Shown piece after piece: positions 53,707 to 63,004 of a stretch of DNA of 64,000 nucleotides. The position numbers and the translations under genes were made by a program. A model generated the notes under the pieces. That model was not told the origin of the DNA. It saw only the letters and a list, made by a program, of their open reading frames with translations, and searched no databases. This DNA is from Parachlamydiales bacterium (GTDB lineage: Bacteria; Chlamydiota; Chlamydiia; Chlamydiales; Parachlamydiaceae): positions 1 to 64,000 of the forward strand of contig JAGVJP010000110.1 in the NCBI GenBank assembly GCA_020051075.1. Reading direction: 5' to 3'. Position 1 is the first letter of the stretch. Every line of letters begins with the position of its first letter.

Positions 53707-55624
53707 CGTTTGTTGGGGTGGCGTTGGAGGCGTGAGTGATTTTCTTGACTTCTCTCCGAGTCAGTCGAATCCCTTTGGCTGTCACCCCTTTAATCGCGAT
53801 AGACTCCATGTTAATCTGCTGGCTCGGGAATTTTTTGAGCAGCTTAGGCAGAAACTGCAATTCTAGCACAGGGGCTGGTTGCGTTGTGATGACATCTAAG
53901 GTCATCCCTTCGTTGAAATAGTGATAGGGCTTGTCGATTAGGAATTTCTCGACGACGAACCGTTTGGCATAGGCGAGATGTGTTGACGGGTCTCGATAAG
54001 CGATGTTAATCACCGTTTTCTTGTCTGCAACGCCAATGTAGGCAACTTTTTTGTCGTCATGGACGATGTACTGCTTTTCAGGGATATTGATCACTGTATA
54101 GGTGCCGTCTTTATACATCACGAGCAGCTTGTCGAAGTTGGTGCACTCAATCGCCTGTGCGCTCGGAACCTTGGTGCCGATGAAGCCTGTCGCCGGGTCG
54201 AATCCAACTTTAATTTGACGGGTTTCTATTGCACGGGTGTCAACTTGTTCGATTGATTGTATCTGAGTTCGTCTTGGATACTCTTTGGAGTACTTCTTGA
54301 TTTGGGACTGCAGATAGCGGATCGCCACTTTTTTGACATTTTTTAAATCTTTTTCAACTTGAGCCAGCTCAGTCTGAAAAGCGACGATCTCTTCTTGGTT
54401 TCTGTTGATGTCAAAGCGGGAGATTCGGCGGATGGGGATGTTCAGGAGCCTTTCTCTGTCATCATAGGTTGGTTCCCTCATGAGGTTCTCATGAAAGGGG
54501 ACAAGGCTGCCAGCGATCGTTTGGTGGATTTCTTCATATCCATCGATGTTTTCAATCTTTTTGTAGAGGCGATTTTCAATGAATATCTGCTCTAAAGATT
54601 TGTCAAAGATTTTTTCCTTAAGCCGTCCTGCTTCGATTTCAAGCTCGCGGCGAGTGTATTCGAGAAGTTTATCGACATAGAGTGTCAGGACTTCATCGAC
54701 ATCAGGTTCCCAAGGGAGGTTGTCTTTGATCACAATGATCTGAGAGGTGAGTGTGACTTCGCATTCCGTGTAGACATATAAGGCGTCGAGGAGCTCGCTG
54801 GCATACTGCCCTCTAGGCAATTTGATCTCGATTTCAACTTTATCAGCGGTGTAGTCGGAGATGCCGTCGATCTTGATTTTCCCTTTTTTCGCCGCTTCGT
54901 CGATGGAGCGAATCAGCGATTCTGTCGTCGTGCCATAGCAGATTTCTTTAATGACTAAGGTCTTGGCATCTTTCGTTTCGATTTTTGCCCGGAGTTTAAC
55001 TTTTCCCCGCCCTTTAGCATATTCAGTGGCGTCCATAATCCCTCCGGTAGGGAAATCAGGCACGATGGAATAGGGTCGCTCTTCTAAAATGGCAATCTCG
55101 GCTTCGAGGAGTTCGAGGAAGTTGTGGGGGAAGATGTGCGTAGACATCCCGACGGCGATCCCGTCAGCTCCTTGCATGAGGACAAGAGGGATTTTAGCAG
55201 GGAGGACGACCGGCTCATTATTGCGGCCATCATAGGAAGGGATCATTTCGGTCAGATCGGGATTAAACATCGCCTCTTTGGCCAATGGGCTTAGGCGCGT
55301 TTCAATATAACGGGCAGCGGCGGCAGGGTCGCCTGTCAATAAGTTACCGAAGTTCCCTTGTTGATCGAGGAGGTACCCTTTGTTAGATATGTTTACAAGG
55401 GCTTCAGTGATGGGGGCGTCGCCATGGGGATGGAGTGCCATCGTCTGCCCTGCAACGTTTGCAACCTTGTGCAGCTTTCCATCGTGCATCAACCAGAGGA
55501 TGTAGAGGATTCTTCTCTGAACGGGCTTCAATCCATCGATGACATGGGGAATCGCTCTGTCTAGGATCACATATGAAGCATATGTGATGTAGTTGTTTTG
55601 CATGATCTGCTTGATATCATCCAT
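53699..55624 (-). CDS. parC: DNA topoisomerase IV subunit A (ParC; chlamydial GyrA-2 type)
   Basis: 641 residues, cuts and rejoins DNA in decatenation. The winged-helix region has KPVQRRILY, then HPHGD (65-69) and the catalytic tyrosine in AARYIETR (Tyr106). The position equal to Ser83 of E. coli GyrA is Ala70; the following acidic residue Glu74 is kept. A coiled coil at about 400-440 leads to a short C-terminal part, so the beta-pinwheel is reduced to about 170 residues. It directly follows parE by 15 bases. Its stop codon lies in the repeat array. Confidence 0.93.
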   Translation of the reverse strand: MDDIKQIMQNNYITYASYVILDRAIPHVIDGLKPVQRRILYILWLMHDGKLHKVANVAGQTMALHPHGDAPITEALVNISNKGYLLDQQGNFGNLLTGDPAAAARYIETRLSPLAKEAMFNPDLTEMIPSYDGRNNEPVVLPAKIPLVLMQGADGIAVGMSTHIFPHNFLELLEAEIAILEERPYSIVPDFPTGGIMDATEYAKGRGKVKLRAKIETKDAKTLVIKEICYGTTTESLIRSIDEAAKKGKIKIDGISDYTADKVEIEIKLPRGQYASELLDALYVYTECEVTLTSQIIVIKDNLPWEPDVDEVLTLYVDKLLEYTRRELEIEAGRLKEKIFDKSLEQIFIENRLYKKIENIDGYEEIHQTIAGSLVPFHENLMREPTYDDRERLLNIPIRRISRFDINRNQEEIVAFQTELAQVEKDLKNVKKVAIRYLQSQIKKYSKEYPRRTQIQSIEQVDTRAIETRQIKVGFDPATGFIGTKVPSAQAIECTNFDKLLVMYKDGTYTVINIPEKQYIVHDDKKVAYIGVADKKTVINIAYRDPSTHLAYAKRFVVEKFLIDKPYHYFNEGMTLDVITTQPAPVLELQFLPKLLKKFPSQQINMESIAIKGVTAKGIRLTRREVKKITHASNATPTNAG

Positions 55625-55639
55625 GGTCGTTCCTTGCCA

Positions 55640-57451
55640 TTACAGCTCGTTTGCGTCGATTAGGTTGTTCATGATGAACTGCTTGCGTTCAGGGGTGTTT
55701 TTACCCATATAGAACTGAAGGGTCGGTTTGATGTCGGAGAACGTGTTAATGGCAACCTGAACGAGGCGGATGTCTTTGTCGATGAATTGCTTGAACTCAT
55801 GCGGAGAGATCTCCCCTAGCCCTTTAAAACGGGTCACCTCGATCCCTTTCTTCAACTTCTCCACCGCTTTATCCCGCTCTTCTTCCGAATAGCAATAGAG
55901 CGTGCGTTCCTTGTTTCGAACTTTAAACAACGGAGTCTCCAAGATGTATAGATGCCCATTCAGGACGAGCCCTTCAAAGTAGGTGAGAAAAAAGGTAATG
56001 AGCAGGTTGCGGATATGCATCCCGTCGACGTCAGCATCGGTAGCTAAGATGACTTTGTTATAACGGAGGTTGGCGATGTCATCTTCGATGTTAAGGGCAT
56101 TCATCAAGTTGAACATCTCCTCGTTTTTGTATAGCTGATCCAGCTTCATCCCAAAAACATTTAAAGGCTTCCCTCGGAGTGAAAAGACGGCCTGTGTCAG
56201 CGGATTGCGTGAGGCCACGATAGAGGCGCTTGCAGAATCACCCTCAGTTAAGAAAATCATTGTCTCATCGCCGTTGGAGGTGGAGTCTTGATAGTGGAAT
56301 TTGCAGTCACGCAGTTTGGGGATCTTGAATGAGATTTTTTTCTGTTTCTCTTTAGCCTCTTTCTTTACAGCAGCAAGTTCCCGTCTTAACTTTTCGTTAA
56401 AAGCGATCCGTTCTATGATCTGGCGTGCTGTGTCAGGATACTTGTGAAGCAAGGTGACGACAGCCTCTTTCACTTCTTGTACAACAGGGCCCCTAAGCTC
56501 ACTGTTCCCGAGTTTGTTTTTCGTCTGCGATTCAAAAATAGGATCTTTGACTTTGACAAGAAGGGTGCCGACAAGACCTTCTCGAACGTCTACTCCTTGG
56601 AAATTCTTCTTTGCGAATTCGTTGACCCCTTTTAAGATACCCTCTCTAAAAGCTGACAGGTGGGTGCCGCCATCAGCGGTGTATTGGCCGTTGACAAAAG
56701 AGAAATAGCTTTCTCCATAGCTTGAAGTATGCAAAAAGGCAAATTCGAGTCCCTTGCTGCGATAGTGGAGCGGTTCATAGAGTTTGTCGTCGGTGACTTC
56801 GGAATTCAATAGATCTAAAAGACCATTTTCAGAAGCGATTTTCTCGCCGTTGTAATCTATTGTGAGACCGGTATTTAAATAGGCATAATGCCACATTCGC
56901 TTTAAAATAAACTCTGAGTAGAAGCGGTATTTCTTGAAGATTTCAGAGTCAGGAATAAATTCAACGTAGGTGCCATTAGGCTCTTTGGTTTTCCCTCTTT
57001 TCTCTTCTTGAAGGTGTCCTTGTTTAAAATGCGCTTCAACAAATTCGCCATCGCGATAACTTTTCACAAGAAAATCACTCGAGAGGGCGTTGACAGCTTT
57101 CGTTCCTACACCATTGAGTCCGACAGAAAATTGAAACACATCGTCGTTGTATTTCGCTCCTGTGTTAATCTGACTCACGCATTCAACGACTTTGCCGAGA
57201 GGAATCCCTCGTCCGTAGTCGCGGATTGACACTTTCCCAAGAGCCGCATCTACAGAGACGGAGATGGTTTTTCCTTGATGCATAATGAATTCATCGACAC
57301 TATTGTCGACCACTTCTTTAAGCATAATGTATATTCCATCATCGGGATTCGAACCGTCGCCTAAACGGCCAATATACATTCCTGAACGCAACCGAATATG
57401 CGCTAGCGCATCTAAGGTCTTGACTGTGCTTTCGTCGTATTGTTTTGTCAT
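55640..57451 (-). CDS. parE: DNA topoisomerase IV subunit B (ParE; chlamydial GyrB-2 type)
   Basis: 603 residues. GHKL ATPase domain: VVDNSVDEF (the Glu/Asn motif), RDYGRGIPLG and GLNGVGTKAVNALS. The TOPRIM domain has LTEGDSASA and DADVDGMHIRNLL. The C-terminal GLGEIxPHEF motif is present as FKGLGEISPHEF. The length is typical for the short ParE form. Forms the heterotetramer with ParC; the two genes are adjacent as in Chlamydia (CT660/CT661, from memory). Transcription runs from the divergent 280-base gap shared with the small gene at 57731. Confidence 0.95.
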   Translation of the reverse strand: MTKQYDESTVKTLDALAHIRLRSGMYIGRLGDGSNPDDGIYIMLKEVVDNSVDEFIMHQGKTISVSVDAALGKVSIRDYGRGIPLGKVVECVSQINTGAKYNDDVFQFSVGLNGVGTKAVNALSSDFLVKSYRDGEFVEAHFKQGHLQEEKRGKTKEPNGTYVEFIPDSEIFKKYRFYSEFILKRMWHYAYLNTGLTIDYNGEKIASENGLLDLLNSEVTDDKLYEPLHYRSKGLEFAFLHTSSYGESYFSFVNGQYTADGGTHLSAFREGILKGVNEFAKKNFQGVDVREGLVGTLLVKVKDPIFESQTKNKLGNSELRGPVVQEVKEAVVTLLHKYPDTARQIIERIAFNEKLRRELAAVKKEAKEKQKKISFKIPKLRDCKFHYQDSTSNGDETMIFLTEGDSASASIVASRNPLTQAVFSLRGKPLNVFGMKLDQLYKNEEMFNLMNALNIEDDIANLRYNKVILATDADVDGMHIRNLLITFFLTYFEGLVLNGHLYILETPLFKVRNKERTLYCYSEEERDKAVEKLKKGIEVTRFKGLGEISPHEFKQFIDKDIRLVQVAINTFSDIKPTLQFYMGKNTPERKQFIMNNLIDANEL

Positions 57452-57563
57452 AGCTGTTTTGGATAATCTGAGAATTTATTCAGAATTTGCATGGAGTGAT
57501 TTTGTGTGAAACTGAGAGAAAAGTCAACATGATTTTCAACAGTGATTTGCAATAAAACAAGGA

Positions 57564-57630
57564 ACAGGATAGGCAAAATAGAAAAACAGGATCGGCAGGA
57601 TCGCTTCGCGGTAGGATAAGCAAGATGGGG
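57564..57630. repeat. AGGATAGGC-type array, half copy
   Basis: Only the left arm is present: AACAGGATAGGC, AAAAACAGGATCGGC, AGGATCGCTTCGCGG and TAGGATAAGC. No complementary right arm follows before the next gene. Confidence 0.85.
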
Positions 57631-57730
57631 GATATGATGTTTATCTTGAGGTGGTCTCGATTTTCACCCATTGTAATTTTATTATTAATTGCATATAATA
57701 GTAGATGGTGACGTAATTGGAGGTTGAGTT

Positions 57731-57991
57731 ATGGAAAATTTAGATAATGTAGGCGGTGTAGGTGGAAGCAGTGGCGTATCCTCGACTCAAGAGGGGCAAC
57801 AAGGGGCAGGTCAAGCACCAAGCGGCGCTCCAGAAACTTTTGGCGGAACAGGCGGCTGGGAAAAATTTAAGAAAGAATATCCTGACGTAGCGAAGAGCAT
57901 GGAAGAAAATATGGCCTGGACAGCGATCCGCGAAGATGAGAAATCACAAGAAAGACAGAAAAAGATGAGGCAGGAGAGCGAAAGATCATAA
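57731..57991 (+). CDS. Small Gly-rich protein between parE and rluD
   Basis: 86 residues. The ATG is preceded by TTGGAGGTTGAGTT, a strong site at 11 bases. Residues 1-48 are Gly/Ser/Gln-rich and probably disordered; residues about 49-86 are charged helix (WEKFKKEYPDVAKSMEENM). In Chlamydia a small hypothetical (CT659, from memory) lies in this place between rluD and the second gyrase-type genes, so this is probably a conserved chlamydial protein. Function unknown. Confidence 0.7.
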   Translation: MENLDNVGGVGGSSGVSSTQEGQQGAGQAPSGAPETFGGTGGWEKFKKEYPDVAKSMEENMAWTAIREDEKSQERQKKMRQESERS

Positions 57992-58012
57992 ATAACACAG
58001 AGAAATTCTAAA

Positions 58013-58318
58013 ATGTTTGATTGCCAGCTATTTCTTGGCCTCCCTCTGGACGGCGAGCTCTCTCAAGAGCTGAGCCGCCTTCCAAAACCTGTCCGCGATT
58101 CTTTTATCCAGAAAGAAGAGTCTACTCTTTATCTTCAACAAATCGAACATGAAGGAAAGCTTTATCTCGGTAAAGCTTTAGGAGTTCTTTTCGACACAGA
58201 AGCATTAACCTCTATGAAAGAGCATCTCTTAAGCGTCCTCTACCGTTTATTACCAGAAGTTTCTTGTCAAAGCAGATCTCTTGTCTTGCTTGCCATCCCT
58301 TCTGATCTTCCACACTAA
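58013..58318 (+). CDS. Small conserved hypothetical protein upstream of rluD
   Basis: 101 residues, soluble, acidic, with pattern FDCQLFLGLPL, YLQQIEHEGKLYLGK and a helical end (HLLSVLYRLLPE). No known motif. It starts 21 bases after the preceding gene and ends 21 bases before rluD, so the three genes likely form an operon. Confidence 0.65.
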   Translation: MFDCQLFLGLPLDGELSQELSRLPKPVRDSFIQKEESTLYLQQIEHEGKLYLGKALGVLFDTEALTSMKEHLLSVLYRLLPEVSCQSRSLVLLAIPSDLPH

Positions 58319-58339
58319 CCGACCAATTGAGAAAATCTG

Positions 58340-59272
58340 ATGGTGATGCAAGAAGAGTATGATCTTATCATTGTAGCTGACAATGAAGCGGGAATACGGT
58401 TAGATAAACTCCTCGCCGAGCGTTTTAAAGAAAGCTACTCTCGAACCTATTTTCAGTATCTCATTGATGAACGTCTCGTTCTTCTAAATGGTGAACCCGT
58501 CAAGAAACGGGTTAAGCCCCTTTGTGGAGATGAAATCGAAGTGCAATTTGCTGCATCTCCCGAAATCAGCCTCTCTCCCGAACCGATCCCTCTGGACATT
58601 ATTTTTGAGGACGAACATCTTCTCGCTATCAATAAACCAGCAGGCTTAGTTATTCATCCGGCCCCTGGTAATTGGTCAGGTACTTTCGTTAATGGCTTGT
58701 TGTACCATTGCAGGCAATTAGAGGGTGTTGAGAACTCTCTGAGGCCGGGGATTGTCCATCGATTGGATAAAGACACATCGGGAATATTAATTGCCGCAAA
58801 AACACTCGAATCCCAGCAGAAATTAATCGCTCTTTTTGCTTCAAGAGGTGTTTACAAGGAATATTGTGCTGTTTGCGTCGGACGTCCATTAGAAGGCGAA
58901 ATTCGTGCTCCGATTGGCCGCCACCCGGTTCTGCGGAAGCAAATGGCCATCGTCGCGGGAGGCAAAGAGGCAATCAGCCATCTGAAGCGATTAGGTGGGA
59001 ATGATCGTCTTAGCTTCATCCAAGTCGTGATTTCGACAGGGAGGACACATCAGATTCGTGTACACTTAAAACATCTCGGAACACCCGTTCTCGGTGATGA
59101 CCTTTATGGAAATTCTTCGATCAACCATTCCTATCAGGCCAATCGCCAGCTCTTGCATGCTCGGATTCTTCGGTTAAATCATCCAATAACAGGAGAATTT
59201 CTTGAGCTTAAAGCACCAATTCCGTCTGATATTTCGCATTTTGTGCAGAAAATGTCGATAGAAGTTTTTTAA
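58340..59272 (+). CDS. rluD: 23S rRNA pseudouridine synthase, RluD-type
   Basis: 310 residues. An N-terminal S4 RNA-binding domain (RLDKLLAERF ... YLIDERLVLLNGEPVKK) is followed by the pseudouridine synthase fold: INKPAGLVIHPAPG and the catalytic Asp in HRLDKDTSGIL (near residue 145). GRTHQIRVHLKHLG closes the active site. Length and motifs fit RluD, which modifies helix 69 of 23S rRNA; RluA or RluC are less likely because of the S4 domain and the HPAPG motif. The start could be GTG or ATG near 58340-58346. Confidence 0.92.
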   Translation: MVMQEEYDLIIVADNEAGIRLDKLLAERFKESYSRTYFQYLIDERLVLLNGEPVKKRVKPLCGDEIEVQFAASPEISLSPEPIPLDIIFEDEHLLAINKPAGLVIHPAPGNWSGTFVNGLLYHCRQLEGVENSLRPGIVHRLDKDTSGILIAAKTLESQQKLIALFASRGVYKEYCAVCVGRPLEGEIRAPIGRHPVLRKQMAIVAGGKEAISHLKRLGGNDRLSFIQVVISTGRTHQIRVHLKHLGTPVLGDDLYGNSSINHSYQANRQLLHARILRLNHPITGEFLELKAPIPSDISHFVQKMSIEVF

Positions 59273-59625
59273 TAAACTGAAGAAACACTGATAGTTGCGA
59301 AAGCTGCCGGTGATTTTACCCTTTTTTTAATAAATTTCAAATTTTTTTTGTAGGAAATTATACACTGATCGGTTATCTTTGGTGTACCGGTGTCGTGCCG
59401 ACTCTTTTCTTTTTATTAAAAGATTTTGCTCGTTGAGAAGAGATCGTAAAAAAAGTAAGTGCTCGAATTGCTTATTTTGTATAGTGTTAGGGAGATGGAA
59501 TCGCTTCAAGATGAAAAAGTTGTTGAAGAAAAGGAAGAAATCAACTAGACATCGGGATATATGGCTTCTTACGTATTTAAGCGAACGTTACGTCTAGGGT
59601 TATCAACATTGTAAAGGATCGAATT
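59273..59625. other. Intergenic stretch between rluD and khpA
   Basis: An imperfect hairpin (CACTGATAGT with GCTGCCGGTG) at about 59288-59315 followed by CCTTTTTTT near 59320-59327 may end the rluD transcript. A 17-codon frame at 59497-59550 (MESLQDEKVV...) has a GGGAG site but is too short to call. Otherwise nothing is supported. Confidence 0.4.
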
Positions 59626-59874
59626 ATGAAAGAATTTGTAGCATACATCGTCAAAAATTTGGTCGATCATCCCGACAAAGTGAAGATCAATGAAATTGGC
59701 GGAACACAGACACTCATTATTGAATTATCGGTTGAAAAGTCTGATATCGGCAAAATTATTGGGAAAAAGGGAAAAACAATTAATGCTATTCGCACACTTC
59801 TTATGTCAGTTGCCAGCCGAAATGGCATTCGCGTCAACCTTGAAATTTTAGAAGAAAATTCAAGTCCTGAATAA
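59626..59874 (+). CDS. khpA: KH-domain RNA-binding protein KhpA
   Basis: 82 residues, the normal length for KhpA/YlqC. It opens KEFVAYIVKNLVDHPDKV and has the GxxG loop as IIGKKGKTINAIR near residue 45. In other bacteria it pairs with KhpB (Jag) and binds many RNAs. AAAGGATCGAATT precedes the ATG, with AGGA ten bases upstream. Confidence 0.92.
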   Translation: MKEFVAYIVKNLVDHPDKVKINEIGGTQTLIIELSVEKSDIGKIIGKKGKTINAIRTLLMSVASRNGIRVNLEILEENSSPE

Positions 59875-59916
59875 TTAGAAGAATGGCGGATCGCCCAACT
59901 TGCCACAACCATATAA

Positions 59917-60012
59917 CAGGATAGGTAGGATCGCTTCGCGGTAGGATAGAGAGGATAAAGAACTTAGAAGAAGTATCCTGTTTATCCTACCGCGAAGCGA
60001 TCCTGCCTATCA
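59917..60012. repeat. AGGATAGGC-type palindromic array, short copy
   Basis: Arms AACAGGATAGGTAGG, GATCGCTTCGCGGTAGG and the inverted CCTACCGCGAAGCGATCCTG. The variant GGTAGG/CCTACC at the core is changed on both arms, a compensatory pair that keeps the stem. The centre is only about 30 bases. Confidence 0.9.
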
Positions 60013-60063
60013 CTGTTTGTGTCTTCTTTGCTTCTTTGCGTTAAAAAAGGGTTTAGTTTAGCG

Positions 60064-62712
60064 TTAAGAGATGAGGCGGGGAAGGAAGGGCGAGATCATC
60101 GCTTTGCGTGAGTTCAGGCTGCTTGGCTTAAAGCGTAAAACAATACATTTTTTTTCACCTGAGCACTGACTTGTTCCCTGTGGGATATTGGGAAAATGGC
60201 TCTGAAAAATTCGAAGCCAATCAGCGTCTGGATTGCCAATAAAATCTATTGATAAGCCATCTTGGAGGGATTGGATGGCTGATTGGAAACCCGATAAGAA
60301 ATAGTTGAGATGACTGTATCCAGTTTGGGTAGATGGGGTCCAGAACCATAACTCATCTTGATGTTCATAAGGGCCTATTCGATCAGTAAACACCTCATCT
60401 GCACTCGGAATCGTGCTGATCATTTGAATGTGTAAGTCGATTTCATTTTTTTCATGAAAGACCTCTTCCGCCTTACTTATCCATTGCTGCCTGATGGGGC
60501 TGGCATGTTTTAAAAAGTAGGGGAAGTTCGAGGCAAACATTTTTGTTTGACCAACTCGTGCACAACCATTTTGCTCTTTAGTATCCAGAAAGATGTTCGA
60601 GGAGTTACCTTGCATGCAGAAATCTAAGTTTATTTCGACCTCGGATTCTCTGCACTTGTAGATTTTCTTGTATATTGAATACATGTCTTTTTGTTGCAAG
60701 ATCCGCTTTGTTACCAGCTTGGTAAATTTATTATCTTTAGGAATGTCATCGAAGTGGATAATTTCGACTTCTCTTCTTAGAGAGAGGGATTTCAAACGAT
60801 TCAACAATTGCGCGATACACTCAAGATCTCGATGAGAAGTCTTTGAAAGAAGGTCGGTGTCGTCTAGGATGGCATGGAGAAATGTTAGATATTCACTAAA
60901 TTCCCGTTGGGGATGAATAAAATTCTTTGATGACCGAACCGCTGCTAATCGTCTTTGTAAGAGCCTTGTCAAGAGGCGGATTTTCTCTTGAGTGTCGCAA
61001 GGAGAGGGAATTTCTTGTATTTGTGCATCGATCTGCTGAAGTGTCATGCCGCCGGTGCTATGCCTGTCATTGATTAAGAAGCATTGTTCTGCCATGATCA
61101 CGTTGACAGATTGAGCATCTCCGATGATTGCTGTGGGCACTGAACCAGTTTTTAAGGAGCTTTTATGATGATCAATGACGCTGATGACTTGTAAATAAGA
61201 GGCCATTTTGACCTCATCAAAATTGCTGAAATCCCTTAACGACACAGTTCCTAGATAGGTTTCACGTAGATCGCGCGCTCTGACGACTCCAACCGGAAAC
61301 AGAACGCCCTCCTGATCATGGATAATAACAGTGAGGAAATCGTAATTGAGCATCTTCTGCTTGATCTCATCGACATCACAGTTTAAGGTCGCATAAGCAT
61401 AAGGCAATCCAAGCACCGTGTATTTGATCTGCATCACCACATCTAACCTTTCAACATAAGCCCGCAGTTGATGCATGGCTTTGTTAAGGTGATTGATGAC
61501 CTCTTTCAGGCGGTTGAAAATTTTGGGCCGATCTTCCTTGAGTTTTCCTTCACTGTCGAAAATATCACTTGACGGGAGTTCATAGATTTCTTTTTGAAAC
61601 GTCGATATCCCTTCAATCGATAAGCGCTGCAAGGCTTCATTGAGGTGATAGGAATTGGCTTTTAATCCCTCTTTAACACCTAGAATTTTTTTAAAGAATT
61701 CATTTAGATCGTTTTTTTGTTTTTCATTAAAGTCTAAGACTGGCTCCCATTCTTGAATTGTCAGTCCAAAAACAGCAGTGTTGAAGTGGAGGAAGTCGTC
61801 AGACAGCAGCTTTTCTTTAGCAAAAAGAGAAATTAAATTAGAGTGAATATTGTTTTCAAACCAATGTAGACATGATTTGAATAAGATCGTCACTTGCATG
61901 ACGAGTTCGACATCAGAGCTTCGCCAGTCGCCTAAATAATGGCCTTGATCGTTGACGAGGATGACAGCTTTTTCATCTGATCCATGGTCTATCGCGCTAA
62001 TCTGAGTCGCGCCAAATTCTTTTTTGAATTCTCGTTGAGAGACCAAATCTCCAGCGTTGAGTGTTAACGTTTGCGCAGTGCGGGGGAGATAATGAAAGAG
62101 GGCTGGTCCAAGTAATTCTTGGAAAATTGTTGTGAAAGGGGAGTCAGGAGCTCCGCTGGGCAGGCTCCAGATATGCAATCCTGATCCGACTCGAGCAGCA
62201 AAAGCATCGACCCATCCCCAGAACGAGGCTGTCATCGTGTCGATATCGGGGGAGAGGTGTGCTGCAATAAAATGGGTTCCCTTGTAGGATTTATCCATGC
62301 CGATAGGAAAAAAAGCCTGATAATCACTTCTTGGGATCAATTTGCCGGCAATTTTAGCCCGGATCTCATAATTTTTCTTGCTGTCGAAATCGGAGAATGT
62401 ATTGAGCCAGAATTCAAATAGGGAAAAATTGAGAGGTTCATTCAATAGCTGCTCTTTATCGATGCGAGCAAAATAATCAATGACGGCGCTGAAGAGAAAT
62501 GAGTGCTGAGGAGCTTGGACGATAAGCTCGCAAAGAGTTTGATTGATCTCCTTAAACCGCTTTCTTACACTCAGCTGCAAAAAAGAGGGTTTGCGAAAAG
62601 AGTCTATGATCTCATTGATATTCGGAAATGCTTCGGGCGAGGGGAGATGACTGCTGATCAACATGTCATCGGAATTTTCTGATGGGGCATTTTTTTCAGG
62701 AGGTCTACTCAT
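60064..62712 (-). CDS. Large DHH-family phosphoesterase-like protein with CBS-like insert
   Basis: 882 residues. IAAHLSPDIDTMTAS near residue 150 resembles motif I of family II pyrophosphatases and DHH enzymes; ISAIDHGSDEKAV near 240 resembles motif II; VISVIDHHKSS near 514 is the DHH motif. Between them a CBS-like strand (TVIIHDQEGVLFPVGVVRARDLR) occurs, as in CBS-type family II pyrophosphatases. The helical insert (about 280-430) and the long C-terminal region (about 600-882) are unusual; the usual length is about 310-550. Motif II keeps Asp-His but lacks the second His of DHN/DHH forms. Substrate unknown; pyrophosphate or a nucleotide is plausible. Confidence 0.65.
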   Translation of the reverse strand: MSRPPEKNAPSENSDDMLISSHLPSPEAFPNINEIIDSFRKPSFLQLSVRKRFKEINQTLCELIVQAPQHSFLFSAVIDYFARIDKEQLLNEPLNFSLFEFWLNTFSDFDSKKNYEIRAKIAGKLIPRSDYQAFFPIGMDKSYKGTHFIAAHLSPDIDTMTASFWGWVDAFAARVGSGLHIWSLPSGAPDSPFTTIFQELLGPALFHYLPRTAQTLTLNAGDLVSQREFKKEFGATQISAIDHGSDEKAVILVNDQGHYLGDWRSSDVELVMQVTILFKSCLHWFENNIHSNLISLFAKEKLLSDDFLHFNTAVFGLTIQEWEPVLDFNEKQKNDLNEFFKKILGVKEGLKANSYHLNEALQRLSIEGISTFQKEIYELPSSDIFDSEGKLKEDRPKIFNRLKEVINHLNKAMHQLRAYVERLDVVMQIKYTVLGLPYAYATLNCDVDEIKQKMLNYDFLTVIIHDQEGVLFPVGVVRARDLRETYLGTVSLRDFSNFDEVKMASYLQVISVIDHHKSSLKTGSVPTAIIGDAQSVNVIMAEQCFLINDRHSTGGMTLQQIDAQIQEIPSPCDTQEKIRLLTRLLQRRLAAVRSSKNFIHPQREFSEYLTFLHAILDDTDLLSKTSHRDLECIAQLLNRLKSLSLRREVEIIHFDDIPKDNKFTKLVTKRILQQKDMYSIYKKIYKCRESEVEINLDFCMQGNSSNIFLDTKEQNGCARVGQTKMFASNFPYFLKHASPIRQQWISKAEEVFHEKNEIDLHIQMISTIPSADEVFTDRIGPYEHQDELWFWTPSTQTGYSHLNYFLSGFQSAIQSLQDGLSIDFIGNPDADWLRIFQSHFPNIPQGTSQCSGEKKCIVLRFKPSSLNSRKAMISPFLPRLIS

Positions 62713-62736
62713 ATTGCTTGCAACTTGCTGGAAATT

Positions 62737-62809
62737 CGGACTGAGTAGGATTCGAACCTACGACCACCCGCTTAGAAGGCGGGTGCTCTATCCACTGAGC
62801 TATCAGTCC
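62737..62809 (-). tRNA. tRNA-Arg (anticodon UCU)
   Basis: Minus strand: acceptor GGACTGA with TCAGTCC, D arm GCTC...GAGC, anticodon stem CCCGC with GCGGG around loop CTTCTAA (anticodon TCT), T arm GTAGG TTCGAAT CCTAC, discriminator G. 73 nucleotides, no encoded CCA, no intron. Confidence 0.97.
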
Positions 62810-62913
62810 AGAGTGAACACAACACACTACTATACAACGACCTTGTTTTTCAAGAACTTTTTCAGAAAAGCTTAGTTATTTTATCGACCCTCAGGTTTGT
62901 ACGCAGCTCGCAA

Positions 62914-62937
62914 CAAGATAGGCAGGATCGCTACTTG
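62914..62937. repeat. Fragment of the AGGATAGGC-type repeat
   Basis: CAAGATAGGCAGGATCGCTA matches the left part of the core; the rest is lost. A CTTTTTTAACGCAAAGG stretch that follows is the inverted form of the CTTTGCGTTAAAAAAG sequence at 60035. Confidence 0.6.
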
Positions 62938-63004
62938 TCACAATCCTCCCCTTTTTTAACGCAAAGGAGCAAAAGAGGAGAATTATTGTGCAATAACGTT
63001 TATA

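Noticed and set aside
59379-59597. 72-codon Arg/Lys-rich frame between rluD and khpA
   Set aside because: No ribosome-binding site, odd composition, and it overlaps a region with a likely terminator and khpA leader.
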